A stretch of 64,000 bases of DNA from Nostoc sp. CHAB 5824 (lineage in GTDB: Bacteria; Cyanobacteriota; Cyanobacteriia; Cyanobacteriales; Nostocaceae). How positions within the stretch are numbered: the first letter of the stretch is position 1; each line of letters opens with the position of its first letter. Location of the stretch: positions 62,001-126,000 of the forward strand of contig NZ_JAIVFT010000021.1 in assembly GCF_020829665.1 (NCBI RefSeq). The letters run 5' to 3'. Below the pieces are notes generated by a model. That model had not been told where the DNA came from, did not search any database, and saw nothing but the letters and a program-made list of their open reading frames with translations. This document shows, one piece after another, positions 9,593-18,492 of the stretch. The translations under genes were made by a program, and so were the position numbers.

Positions 9593-9748
9593 GGCTGTCA
9601 GGGCATTCTTGATGAGCATATCAGCCAACAAGATTTGGTGCAACTGGCGTACATGCATGAGATGGTATAGCAGGTGTGGCAAGATAGCTGCAATTGGCTA
9701 ATACAATTTGACGTGAAGCGCACAGCTATTTCTGCAAGCTTTGCATAA
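9593..9748 (+). pseudogene. possible decayed coding remnant after the Dnd island
   Basis: The frame starting just after a TAA at 9590 reads ...ILDEHISQQDLVQLAYMHEMV, hits one TAG, then continues to a TAA at 9746-9748. The composition looks protein-like and no start codon is evident. I do not recognise the family. It could be the tail of a lost gene at the island boundary, or chance. Confidence 0.25.
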
Positions 9749-9821
9749 TAGGCGCTTGCTGCGTCCGATAACGTGCATTTTTAAGTGAAATTAATCCAAG
9801 GTGATAAGGAATGTTTAAACA

Positions 9822-11336
9822 ATGAGAGAAATGCAAGCACTGCGACAAGCTGTCCAAAGTCGTAAAATGGGTGCTTTGTTATTGCTAGGTTTTGCATCTG
9901 GGTTGCCGTTGTTTTTAACTAGTAGAACGTTGCAGTTGTGGATGCAAGATGCCAAGGTTGATATAGGGAAAATTACTTTATTTGGTCTGCTGGCTTTACC
10001 TTATTCCCTGAAATTCTTATGGTCACCTTTATTAGATAGATTTATACCGCCAGTTCTGGGAGGAAGGCGGGGTTGGCTAGTAATCACGCAACTGGGATTA
10101 ACATTAGCGATCGCACTTCTAGCATTACAACAGCCTGCCCAAAATAACCAAGTATTACAAGTCCTGGCAATCAACTGTCTGATCATCACTTTTTTGAGTG
10201 CCACTCAAGACATTGCCGGTGATGCCTATCGCACGGACATTTTAAACCCTATAGAAGCCAAAACAGGTGCATCAGTTTGGGTTCTAGGCTATCGTTTAGC
10301 CTTATTTATTACCAGTTCCTTAGCTTTAGTTTTAGCAGATCATATCCCTTGGAATGGTGTTTACTTACTCATGGCAGCTTTAATGGCAGGGAGTATACTG
10401 ACAACTTTATGGGCACCAGGAGAACCAAAGATCCGCGACAACACACAAAAAGCTGCACCCCTATCTTTTAAAGATGTCATTTTTCTGCTATTTATAACTG
10501 TGTTGGTAGTCGGATTAATCGGAGGTGTATTTGTCGGCTTTATCGCCCTACCTGTATTTTATTGGCTATTAGCAGCTTTGATATTAGCCTGGATAGTCAC
10601 ATCTTTGTTATTACCGACAGAGTTATTAGGTGAGGTAAGAGAAGATAGTCCGCCCCAAAATTTACAAGAAGCAATTTTTCTGCCATTCAAGGAATTCTTT
10701 CACCGATTTGGGCTGACTCAAGCTAGCATCATCCTAGTTTTTATCGTCCTCTATAAGCTAGGTGATTCCTTGGTGGGAATCACAGCAAATCTATTTCTGC
10801 GGGAAATCAGTTTTACCAAAACTGAAATTGGGGCAATTCAAGCTGGAATGGGCTTTATAGCGACGACAGTCGGCGTATTAGCTGGTGGCGTCATTATGAC
10901 TAGAATTAACCTCAATCGCAGTCTATGGATATTTGGCATACTGCAATTATTTAGTAACTTGGGTTATTATGCGTTAGCGGTTGCTGGCAAAGATTATTCG
11001 CTTTTAGTGTTGGCAGTGAACATCGAAAACTTCAGTGCTGGATTAGTCACAGTTGCTACAGTTGCATTTTTAATGAACCTTTGTAACCACCGCTTTACAA
11101 CTACTCAGTTCGCTTTATTCTCTAGCTTAATGGCTATTAGTAGAGATGTTCTTTCAGCTCCTGCCGGAGATTGGGCAAAGGCTACAGGCTGGCCTTCCTT
11201 TTTCTTACTAACCTTAGTAGCAGCCTTACCTGGATTGCTGCTTTTACCGTTAGTTGCCCCCTGGAACCCTCAGCTAGTGGCAGTATCCAGACCAGGACTT
11301 GAGGACAAAGAAGAGGATATATGGGGAATCAAGTAG
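9822..11336 (+). CDS. AmpG-like MFS permease
   Basis: 504 aa, almost entirely hydrophobic with about 12-14 predicted membrane spans. AmpG-type landmarks are SGLPLFLTSRTLQLWMQD near the N terminus, LPYSLKFLWSPLLDR, and FLSATQDIAGDAYRTDIL. Family members import anhydro-muropeptides for peptidoglycan recycling. In cyanobacteria the substrate is not proven, so this is a family call. The end overlaps the start of the next gene by 16 bp, so the two are translationally coupled. ATG start. Confidence 0.85.
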   Translation: MREMQALRQAVQSRKMGALLLLGFASGLPLFLTSRTLQLWMQDAKVDIGKITLFGLLALPYSLKFLWSPLLDRFIPPVLGGRRGWLVITQLGLTLAIALLALQQPAQNNQVLQVLAINCLIITFLSATQDIAGDAYRTDILNPIEAKTGASVWVLGYRLALFITSSLALVLADHIPWNGVYLLMAALMAGSILTTLWAPGEPKIRDNTQKAAPLSFKDVIFLLFITVLVVGLIGGVFVGFIALPVFYWLLAALILAWIVTSLLLPTELLGEVREDSPPQNLQEAIFLPFKEFFHRFGLTQASIILVFIVLYKLGDSLVGITANLFLREISFTKTEIGAIQAGMGFIATTVGVLAGGVIMTRINLNRSLWIFGILQLFSNLGYYALAVAGKDYSLLVLAVNIENFSAGLVTVATVAFLMNLCNHRFTTTQFALFSSLMAISRDVLSAPAGDWAKATGWPSFFLLTLVAALPGLLLLPLVAPWNPQLVAVSRPGLEDKEEDIWGIK

Positions 11337-11725
11337 TTATTGCTGTCGGCACATTCATCCTCTTACTCACCGGTTTATTACTTGGCTATGTTCTCTCACA
11401 GTTAGTTTTGGGATTTCTAGCCTTTAACCTCCTAACTTTTTTTGGAACACTCAGCCTAATTTTAATTTTTGGTACACTTTATTACGTTTTATTTTGGCAG
11501 TTACGGAGAGATCAGTCTCGGCCATCAACTATAAATCAAGGGATACCAAACCAGGTAGATGATGGTGGATCTGATAGCTATCTCAAGAACAGGCTAATTG
11601 CTAAATTATCTGGTGATGTTGCCGCTGCCGAACGGTTAATTGAACAGGCAAAAGAGACTTATCCTGGGATGCCGGAAAATTGGTATTGCGAGAGAGTGCT
11701 TGATGACTTGGAGCGCGATCGCTAA
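11321..11725 (+). CDS. small membrane protein, unknown function
   Basis: 134 aa. Two hydrophobic segments (about 5-30 and 34-60) are followed by a soluble tail with a helical segment (DVAAAERLIEQAKETYPGM) and a C-terminal WYCERVLDDLERD motif. I recall similar short proteins in cyanobacteria but no function. It overlaps the AmpG-like gene by 16 bp, which suggests co-translation and a role at the same membrane. Confidence 0.7.
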   Translation: MGNQVVIAVGTFILLLTGLLLGYVLSQLVLGFLAFNLLTFFGTLSLILIFGTLYYVLFWQLRRDQSRPSTINQGIPNQVDDGGSDSYLKNRLIAKLSGDVAAAERLIEQAKETYPGMPENWYCERVLDDLERDR

Positions 11726-11877
11726 TAAATACTCCGGAAATAAAGGGGCAGAGGGAAATCATCAATACTCGATGCCCAATGCCCCATACACAGAAAATCG
11801 CTAAAATAAATCAAGAATACTTCACAAATCTTCAGCTAGGTTCTCATAAAAGTTCCTAGATTTTTGTAATTTAAAAT

Positions 11878-12066
11878 ATGGCTATTTTTCGTCAATACAT
11901 TGCCCCGCTGCTTGCAGTATTAGTATTTTTCTTTGCCCTAGTGGCAGTCAGCGCCCGGATCTTTTTACCCTCCGATATGGCAGCACCTGCACCAATTGAA
12001 GAGGTGGGGATAAGTTTTCAACCTACGCCAACTTATTTAACGCCAGCAGCACATAACGCGAGCTAG
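11878..12066 (+). CDS. small single-span membrane protein
   Basis: 62 aa. The N-terminal segment (APLLAVLVFFFALVAVSARIF) is one membrane span, followed by a Pro/Thr-rich tail. The ATG is preceded by an AT-rich stretch, and the next gene starts 21 bp downstream. The function is unknown. The short length lowers certainty, but the clean hydrophobic profile and close spacing support a real gene. Confidence 0.6.
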   Translation: MAIFRQYIAPLLAVLVFFFALVAVSARIFLPSDMAAPAPIEEVGISFQPTPTYLTPAAHNAS

Positions 12067-12087
12067 TTAAGTCAATAAACATTAGCA

Positions 12088-12636
12088 GTGTCTGAGCAAC
12101 TCCTACCTGGATATATTATTCGCCGTGGCTCCACTTTGGATCGAGCACTGCTACTTAAATTCATGCAGCGAACTTACCAGGATCTCTTTCCCAATGAGGA
12201 ATTTTCCCACCTAGATCAAACAGTTAAGCAATACTTTTCTAGCGATACGCCCTTGTGGTGGGTCGATTTTTTGGGTGAGGGAGATCGGGGAGCAAATTCT
12301 ACCTTGTCCTTTTCATCCCACCCCCGCACTCCCCCCATAGCCTGCCTTTGGGTGGGCAATGCCATAGATCAAGTGCAGGGTAACCGTCATGCTCACATTT
12401 TTATCCTCTACGTTATACCAGAACATCGGCGACGGGGTATTGGTAGAGCCTTGATGCGATATGTGGAAAATTGGGCTATTCAAAGAGGCGATCGCCAGAT
12501 TGGATTGCAAGTGTTCCAATCAAACAAACCCGCATTAAATCTTTACAATCAGTTAGGTTATCAAACCCAATCCCTGTGGATGGTAAAATTCCTGAGTGCA
12601 GAAAATAAACTAGACGATAGTAGTAACATACTTTAG
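12088..12636 (+). CDS. GNAT-family N-acetyltransferase
   Basis: 182 aa with a GTG start. The acetyl-CoA-binding motif is clear: HIFILYVIPEHRRRGIGRALMRYVENWA (the R-x-x-G-x-G/A loop), followed by the GLQVFQSNKPALNLYNQLGYQ segment typical of the C-terminal GNAT strand and helix. The low-complexity middle near residues 70-85 overlaps a C-rich intergenic-type repeat, suggesting a repeat inserted in frame. The substrate (protein, amine or small molecule) cannot be told from sequence. Confidence 0.85.
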   Translation: MSEQLLPGYIIRRGSTLDRALLLKFMQRTYQDLFPNEEFSHLDQTVKQYFSSDTPLWWVDFLGEGDRGANSTLSFSSHPRTPPIACLWVGNAIDQVQGNRHAHIFILYVIPEHRRRGIGRALMRYVENWAIQRGDRQIGLQVFQSNKPALNLYNQLGYQTQSLWMVKFLSAENKLDDSSNIL

Positions 12637-12738
12637 CGTCTAAGTTATGGCAGTTCTCGTTTAGATAAAACTCAACGAGGGGAAGAGAAAGTGTATAATT
12701 ACGCAACTAATACTTATAAAACTTTAACTTATTGGCGC

Positions 12739-12775
12739 GGGGGATTATGTGTTAATCCCGAAAAGGGATTGAAAT
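12739..12775 (+). repeat. CRISPR-repeat-like hairpin / switchable stem before the HEAT gene
   Basis: AATCCC (12754-12759) GAAAA GGGATT (12765-12770) followed by GAAAT resembles the 3' half of cyanobacterial CRISPR repeats of the ...AATCCC-N-AGGGATTGAAA(C/G) type. A second GGGATT at 12741-12746 could pair with the same AATCCC, giving two mutually exclusive stems. No second repeat copy or spacer is present, so this is at most an orphan repeat. Confidence 0.4.
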
Positions 12776-12781
12776 GAAATT

Positions 12782-13537
12782 ATGTATGACGAAGACGATC
12801 TAAGCCTACTCGATATTGAGGAGCTAGAAAGCCCCCTAGATAAAATAGAGCCGCTAACTGCCGAATCAGTTGTGGCAAAGCCAGATCCAGAAGTGATGCT
12901 AGCCCTGTTGGAAAATCCCCAGCCCCAGCAAAGAATGTTAGCGGCGCGTGCTTTTTGTGATATAGAAGATGCGCGTGCTACCCCCCATCTGATTCGCCTG
13001 TTAACTGATACCTGTCCCTTAGTGCGAGTGAGTGCAGCATACGGCATCGGACGTAATCCTAGTTCAGAAGCAGTAAGTCCCTTAATTGCTCAACTCAATC
13101 AGGATTGGAATGGCTATGTGCGTAAAGGCGTTGTTTGGGCTTTAGGAAACTGTCGCGATCGCCGTTCTTTACCACCCTTAGCAGATGCCCTAAGAACTGA
13201 CATTTCCGCAGTGCGTTTGTGGGCTGCTAGCGCCTTAGCACAGATGGCAGAAGTGGGTTATGAAGCTGTTATAGGGGCAATACCACCATTAATTGAAGCC
13301 TTAGTCAAAGATCCTGTGGCAGCAGTGCGGAGTAACAGTGCTTGGGCAATTGGTCAACTGTGCCGTGAACTGCCTTCTAATGTAGTTTATGCCACAGCGA
13401 TCGACGCCTTAATCCAAGCCTTTGCCGAAGACGAAGATTTAGGAGTCCGAGAAGACGCCAAAGCCTCACTATTAGGAGTGGGTGATCCCCGTGGCTTACA
13501 GCTGATTGAAACCCTGGAACAAGAAGGGTGGTTTTGA
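12782..13537 (+). CDS. HEAT-repeat protein (PBS-lyase-like)
   Basis: 251 aa made of about five HEAT/PBS-lyase repeats, with landmarks such as QRMLAARAFCDIEDARATPHL, PLVRVSAAYGIGR, GYVRKGVVWALGNCRDRRSL, AVRLWAASALAQM and AVRSNSAWAIGQLCREL. An acidic N-terminal extension (DEDDLSLLDIEELE) precedes them. Relatives include phycobilin lyase-type proteins (CpcE/F-like) and general scaffold proteins. With no phycobiliprotein gene nearby, I call it only a HEAT scaffold. ATG start just after a hairpin in the leader. Confidence 0.85.
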   Translation: MYDEDDLSLLDIEELESPLDKIEPLTAESVVAKPDPEVMLALLENPQPQQRMLAARAFCDIEDARATPHLIRLLTDTCPLVRVSAAYGIGRNPSSEAVSPLIAQLNQDWNGYVRKGVVWALGNCRDRRSLPPLADALRTDISAVRLWAASALAQMAEVGYEAVIGAIPPLIEALVKDPVAAVRSNSAWAIGQLCRELPSNVVYATAIDALIQAFAEDEDLGVREDAKASLLGVGDPRGLQLIETLEQEGWF

Positions 13538-13669
13538 TTTAGACATGGGGCATTGGGCAAAACAGTTCCCTTAGCGGTAGCGGGGCGTTTAGCCCGTTCC
13601 AAGTTATGAGTAAAAAAGTGAAATTCTCTACTCAGCACTTCATTTCTCCCTCATCTTCCGTTCTAGTCC

Positions 13670-14077
13670 TTACTGACCTTCAGCTAGAGGTTTGACCAAA
13701 TTTAAATCATAGGGGCGTTCTGTATCATCTTCGCCCAAATATTCACCATTTTGAATTTCCAGAATAACTAGCGGGATATGTCCAGGATTTTCTACCTTAT
13801 GTAGGGTTGCTGAGGGGACATAAGTTGATTCGTTTCGATTTAGTAATATTTCTGTATCGCCACAAGTCACCTTTGCTACACCGGAGACTACAACCCAATG
13901 TTCATTGCGGTGATAATGAATTTGTGGTTTAATTCCGTGCCTGGGCTTGATTTCAACACGACTAATTCTATAGGTTTCTCCCTCCTCGATCACCTCTACT
14001 TCACCCCAGTATCGTGTACCTGAATGTGGAGACAATTCGTTGATATTTGACTGAGTATTATTTTCATTGGGAGTCAT
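13670..14077 (-). CDS. cupin, type II mannose-6-phosphate isomerase C-terminal domain-like
   Basis: 135 aa, one cupin domain. Metal-site motifs are PQIHYHRNEHWVVVSG (HxH...E) and the later ATLHKVENPG with its His. Layout and length match the stand-alone C-terminal domain of type II phosphomannose isomerase/GDP-mannose pyrophosphorylase. It may isomerise mannose-6-phosphate or act as a related sugar-binding cupin. It is convergent with the HEAT gene; no sugar genes are adjacent. Confidence 0.82.
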   Translation of the reverse strand: MTPNENNTQSNINELSPHSGTRYWGEVEVIEEGETYRISRVEIKPRHGIKPQIHYHRNEHWVVVSGVAKVTCGDTEILLNRNESTYVPSATLHKVENPGHIPLVILEIQNGEYLGEDDTERPYDLNLVKPLAEGQ

Positions 14078-14234
14078 AATTAATTTCTCAACCAGATGAG
14101 TATTAGTATTTTTCAGTAATTTACCGTAAACGAGATAAACCTGGATAGGGAGATGCAGTCACAACATTTATATTGATGACAACTGCTCTAACTTTACTTC
14201 AGGCAACAGATCCTATCCGTGAATTTTGAATTGC

Positions 14235-15578
14235 TTAATCCCCTGTATACTGAATTCGATAAATCCGATTATTGGCTTCTTCTGTTAGTAGTAGACTGCC
14301 ATCTGGCAACACAAGTAAACCTACAGGTCGTCCCCAAGTAGTTGGTACAGAAGGATTTAGCAAAAATCCTGTGAGAAAATCTTCGTAGTAGCCAAGCGAT
14401 CGCCCTTTAGCATCGAAGGGAACAAACACAATTTTATAACCAGTACCGCGATCGCGATTCCAAGAACCACGAAAAGCAGCAAAAGCCCCGTTCCGGTATT
14501 TTTCTGGAAATGTTTTACCATCATAAAACTGCAAACCCAATGCTGCTGAGTGTGCCTGGAACAGCACATCTGGCGTTTGGGTACGGGCTACTAAGTCGGG
14601 GCGTTTACTTTTGCCTTCCGTCTTTTGGCGCGGATCGAGGTTGTTTGGTGTCAGATAAGCATAAGGCCAGCCGTAAAATGCCCCCTGTTTAACGCGTGTT
14701 AGATAATCTGGAACCAAGTCATCACCGATTCCATCACGTTCGTTGACAGTGGCGTAAAGTTCCTTAGTTACAGGATGAAAGTCTAAACCAACAGGATTAC
14801 GCAAGCCGGAAGCAAAAGTTTGTTGCTGGGAACCATCCAAATTCATCACCTGTACTGAAGCCCGTGGTAAGGGTTCTTCATCGACATTGGTTCCTGAACC
14901 AACTGAAACATATAATTTATTGCCATCGGGCGAAACAACGACATTGCGTGTCCAATGGTTGTTATAACCTTGAGCAGGCAAGTCGGCGATCTTTTCTCCC
15001 TTGCCTGTAATTTTATTTTGACCTTTCGTATAGGGAAAACTTAGTACAGCATCTGTGTTCCCCAGAAAAAAGGAATTACCTGCAAAAGCCATACCAAAGG
15101 GTCTATTGAGTCCGTTATCCCTACTAACAAAGGTTTCTCGAACCTCAGCGATGCCGTCAGCATTGTTGTCACGCAACAGACGAATGCGATTTTGCCCGGT
15201 TTCACTCACTAGAACATCACCACTGGGAGTTAAAGCTAGCCAGCGTGGGGCATCTAAATCTTTGGCAAAGACGTTAACTGTAAAGCCTGGTGGTACGCGC
15301 AACACCGGATTTTGCGGAATGGGCACGACCTCAGGTCGCTTGGAGGCACTTTCTGTTGCGAAGGGTGCTGGTAAATTCTTCAGATTGATTCGGATGGGCG
15401 TGGGTGAAAGTGCTTCAGTCCGGACGATATTTTTTGGCTGTGTAGGATTATGTGTCGGTTGAGTAGAAGGTATAGGTGTTTGTGGTGTGGAATTATCTGA
15501 GGAAGCGCGAGTCTGGTTACAGCCTGCTACCAAGGTTAGTAAAAAAACTGGCAGCAAAAGACGCGCAGGGACTTTCAT
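14235..15578 (-). CDS. PQQ/sorbosone-dehydrogenase-like lipoprotein
   Basis: 447 aa from the start at 15578, chosen because it places a classic lipoprotein signal at the N terminus (MKVPARLLLPVFLLTLVAGC). An in-frame ATG 90 bp upstream is possible but would bury the signal. After a Pro/Thr linker the mature part is a six-bladed beta-propeller of the glucose/sorbosone dehydrogenase family: PPGFTVNVFAKDLDAPRWLA, GLNRPFGMAF, NHWTRNVVVSPDG, GLRNPVGLDFHP, and RPVGLLVLPDGSLLLTEE. Likely a periplasmic lipid-anchored sugar or aldehyde dehydrogenase using PQQ, or a propeller without known cofactor. Confidence 0.83.
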   Translation of the reverse strand: MKVPARLLLPVFLLTLVAGCNQTRASSDNSTPQTPIPSTQPTHNPTQPKNIVRTEALSPTPIRINLKNLPAPFATESASKRPEVVPIPQNPVLRVPPGFTVNVFAKDLDAPRWLALTPSGDVLVSETGQNRIRLLRDNNADGIAEVRETFVSRDNGLNRPFGMAFAGNSFFLGNTDAVLSFPYTKGQNKITGKGEKIADLPAQGYNNHWTRNVVVSPDGNKLYVSVGSGTNVDEEPLPRASVQVMNLDGSQQQTFASGLRNPVGLDFHPVTKELYATVNERDGIGDDLVPDYLTRVKQGAFYGWPYAYLTPNNLDPRQKTEGKSKRPDLVARTQTPDVLFQAHSAALGLQFYDGKTFPEKYRNGAFAAFRGSWNRDRGTGYKIVFVPFDAKGRSLGYYEDFLTGFLLNPSVPTTWGRPVGLLVLPDGSLLLTEEANNRIYRIQYTGD

Positions 15579-15897
15579 GGTGGTAGAGACTATAGACAAT
15601 TTTTCTACTCTAGACTTGAGATTTAATAATTGTCGCCAGTCTAAAGTTTGATTTTTCTGGTTAGTCAACCTACTCAGCGGATGGAATTATAGCGATTCTC
15701 ATTTGAATAAGATACACGGCAATACCGAGTCCCTGCGAGTATATGTGTTCATCTGTAGTTAATTCTTTTTTCTGTACTTTACCTGTGCGAGAACCGCATA
15801 TGAGAGGCATAATATTTTTTTGCTTTAGATGATTGTAAATCAGCACATATTAGGAGATGCAACACCACTGCCACCTGATTACATTCATAATTATTTT

Positions 15898-17109
15898 TTA
15901 AAGATATAAACATTTATTAGTCAATAAAAACTTTTCAAATTCTGCTGCTGGTAATGGACGACTAAATAGAAAACCTTGCATATAATTACAGTTGTGTTGG
16001 CGTAAAAAAGCCAGTTCTGCTTCCGTCTCTACACCTTCAGCAACTACATCTAGATTGAGATTGTGAGCCATTTGAATTAATGCTTTAGTAATGGCTGATT
16101 TTTGTGTATCAATAGCAACATTATGGATAAAATAACGGTCGATTTTTAATGTGTTAATTGGTAAATTTTTCAGATAAATTAAAGAAGAATAGCCCGTACC
16201 AAAATCATCGATCGCAATTTTTACACCCAAAGATTGCAATTTGCTCATAGTAGCGATCGCACTATTTACATCTTGCATAATCATACTTTCAGTGAGTTCT
16301 AGCTCTAAGTAATGTGGTTCCAAATCATTAATAGCTAAGAAGTTTACTATTTTCTGAATAAACTCTGGTTGATTAAATTCAATTACTGACAAATTTACAG
16401 CAAGACTCAAGGGATAAATTCCGGCATCACGCCAGCTTTTTATTTGTTGACAAACACTTTTTAATACCCATTTCCCAATTGGAACAATTAAACCTGTAGA
16501 CTCTGCTAATGGAATAAATTCTGTTGGGTAAATCAGCCCTAATTCCAGGCTTTGCCAGCGCAATAAACTTTCGGCAGCTACTATTTTTCCGGAAGCAATA
16601 TCGACTATTGGTTGATAATAAATTTCAAATTCTTGAAAATTATGTTGTTTGATAGCCCGGTGTAAGCTAATTTCTAATAGCTGCATCTTTGGAGAAAAAT
16701 TATTAATTACAGCCTGAGGAGATAAATATCTTTTTAAAGTAGCGTGCTTTTCCAATCTGTTTATGATGGCACTTAATAATTCAGCACGAGTGAAAGGCTT
16801 AGTTATATAGTCATCAGCACCCATATCCATACCTTGACGGAAGTCAGATTTAGCAGATTTTGCAGTGAGAAAAATGAAGGGAATTGTTGCCGTTGATTGT
16901 TCTTGTCGTAACGCTGTCAGTACGCCATAACCGTCAAGTTGTGGCATCATCATATCACAAAGGATTAAATCGGGAACTTCGGAGATAGCCAAATGTACCC
17001 CGATTATGCCATTAGCCGCGGCAATAGTTTCAAAATCCTCAGCTTCTAACAGATCCAAAATGTTTTCACGAACTGCTTCTTCATCTTCTATTATTAAAAT
17101 TTTGGGCAT
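15898..17109 (-). CDS. response regulator with EAL domain (c-di-GMP phosphodiesterase)
   Basis: 403 aa. The receiver domain (1-120) has IIEDEE, phospho-acceptor D52 (LILCDMMMPQLDG), T82/K84, and DDYITKPFT. The EAL domain (about 155-395) has the signature E180-S-L (variant of EAL), NLSVIEF, ELTESM, IDDFGTGYSSL, LKIDRYFI and VVAEGVET, ending MQGFLFSRPL. All the metal and catalytic acidic residues appear present, so it probably hydrolyses c-di-GMP under phosphorylation control. The decayed CBS-PAS gene just upstream on the same strand may be the remains of its partner sensor. Confidence 0.9.
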   Translation of the reverse strand: MPKILIIEDEEAVRENILDLLEAEDFETIAAANGIIGVHLAISEVPDLILCDMMMPQLDGYGVLTALRQEQSTATIPFIFLTAKSAKSDFRQGMDMGADDYITKPFTRAELLSAIINRLEKHATLKRYLSPQAVINNFSPKMQLLEISLHRAIKQHNFQEFEIYYQPIVDIASGKIVAAESLLRWQSLELGLIYPTEFIPLAESTGLIVPIGKWVLKSVCQQIKSWRDAGIYPLSLAVNLSVIEFNQPEFIQKIVNFLAINDLEPHYLELELTESMIMQDVNSAIATMSKLQSLGVKIAIDDFGTGYSSLIYLKNLPINTLKIDRYFIHNVAIDTQKSAITKALIQMAHNLNLDVVAEGVETEAELAFLRQHNCNYMQGFLFSRPLPAAEFEKFLLTNKCLYL

Positions 17110-17139
17110 AATTTACCTCAATTTATTATATTTTATTTT

Positions 17140-18175
17140 TTATGTAAATATGACAACAAAGTTTGTACCAAACCCCCATATAATTGTAGGATTTTTTTTG
17201 CCTTGGTAGTTATATAAACACCTCTTTAAAACTTCCATTCTTAATCCAATGCCTAGTATGTCGCTGATATTAATGGCGCGATAAAAGGATCCCAACAACG
17301 GATGGAGTTTACTAGCCCAAAAGCTAGGGATTGCGAGCATTTCCCATGCTTGATAGCCCATGAGAGCGACAACATTTTCCCTAATAAATGTACTATCAAA
17401 ATCTGCATAACTCTTGCAGGTGTAAATTACTGCTGGGCTGGGGGAGAATAAATATTGCAGATGTTGTTGGTTGACAAGTAGTGTCCACCATATTTCCCAA
17501 TATGGACGCTTAACTACATCTTGTGGCTGTAGTTCTCCAAAGTGGAGTGCTGTTTGGTTAACTTCTAGCACGATACCCTCTGTTGTCAGCAGCCCAATAA
17601 ATTGGAAGGAGCCGTTGAAGATGGGGCGAAATCGTCTTTTACTATCACGAAATAATACTTCTGTTTGTACACAAGAGGTACTATCCACAAAAACTCCAAT
17701 GAGGAGAGCAGGTTTGCCTATCGTATCTTTACGTACTATAGCGCGTACTAGTAATCATTTGTACTTGGGTAATTGTCTCTCAAGGAGAACCTGATGTTTT
17801 ACCTCAAAGGAACTAATATTAGTGTTACCTCTAGTTTTCTCTGTTTCTTTTGGCAGTGCTTGACAAATATTTTCAGGGTTGATGAAAACGACAATATGAC
17901 CTTGGTTATCTGCAACTGGCAGTAGATCCAACTGTCGGCGTAACAGTAATACTACTGAGACCATATCCAAAAAAATATGACATTTTTAATGTCATGACCA
18001 AGCTATGGATAACTTCAAAAATATTGACTGTTTTCAAGCTAGTTTCTGAAGCTACAAGCATTACCATATCATGCTTGGTGAAGCACTCCACTACCTGCGA
18101 AGATGAAAAAACAAGACATTCTTGCCCCGTGCTACCATCAGTGCGACGCCGAATAGCCCGTTGTAGACATCGCAT
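17140..18175 (-). pseudogene. decayed CBS-PAS sensor gene
   Basis: Fragments in order on the minus strand, in different frames. At 18175-17906 the first CBS domain (QVVECFTKHDMVMLVASETSLKTV); at 17970-17755 the second CBS domain (LDLLPVADNQGHIVVFINPENICQAL); at 17760-17140 PAS/PAC pieces (RKDTIGKPALLIGVFVDS, FQFIGLLTTEGIVLEVNQTAL, WAS-KLHP). This is the layout of cyanobacterial CBS-PAS hybrid histidine kinases. It has lost frame between the CBS halves, is deleted internally, and lacks a kinase domain. No intact start-to-stop product remains. It precedes the response regulator-EAL gene by 31 bp, which suggests a broken two-gene signalling unit. Confidence 0.72.
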
Positions 18176-18492
18176 CTAATAGTGCTGTTTTCAACACAAG
18201 CATCCGCGACCAACGGTCAATTATTGACTCTAAGCTTTGTAATTTTAAAAGCGAAGATAACCGTTGCATAGATTTTTATAATAGTTACTATTAAAAAATA
18301 GTTATCTAAAGCTTCTTACTTAAGTATTTTCCAATATTTTGACGTTAAACAAGTAGTAATATTTGGGATACAAACGCTAAAAAAAGTGTATTAATAATTA
18401 CAAACCAGCTACTATCTAGCTAGTTGGAAATTGGGGATGGGGCATTTTTATTCTTCTCCTCCTCCTGTGCCCCTCTACTCCCTGCGTCTTTA
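18176..18492. other. AT-rich intergenic stretch
   Basis: No gene supported. It lies between the pseudogene's 5' end and the 3' end of the GHL10 gene. It contains runs such as TAGTTACTATTAAAAAATAGTTA (a small inverted repeat near 18280-18305) and a C/T-rich repeat near 18450-18480. Confidence 0.5.

Noticed and set aside
12739..12775. A CRISPR array
   Set aside because: Only one repeat-like copy, no spacer or second repeat, and no cas gene in the window.
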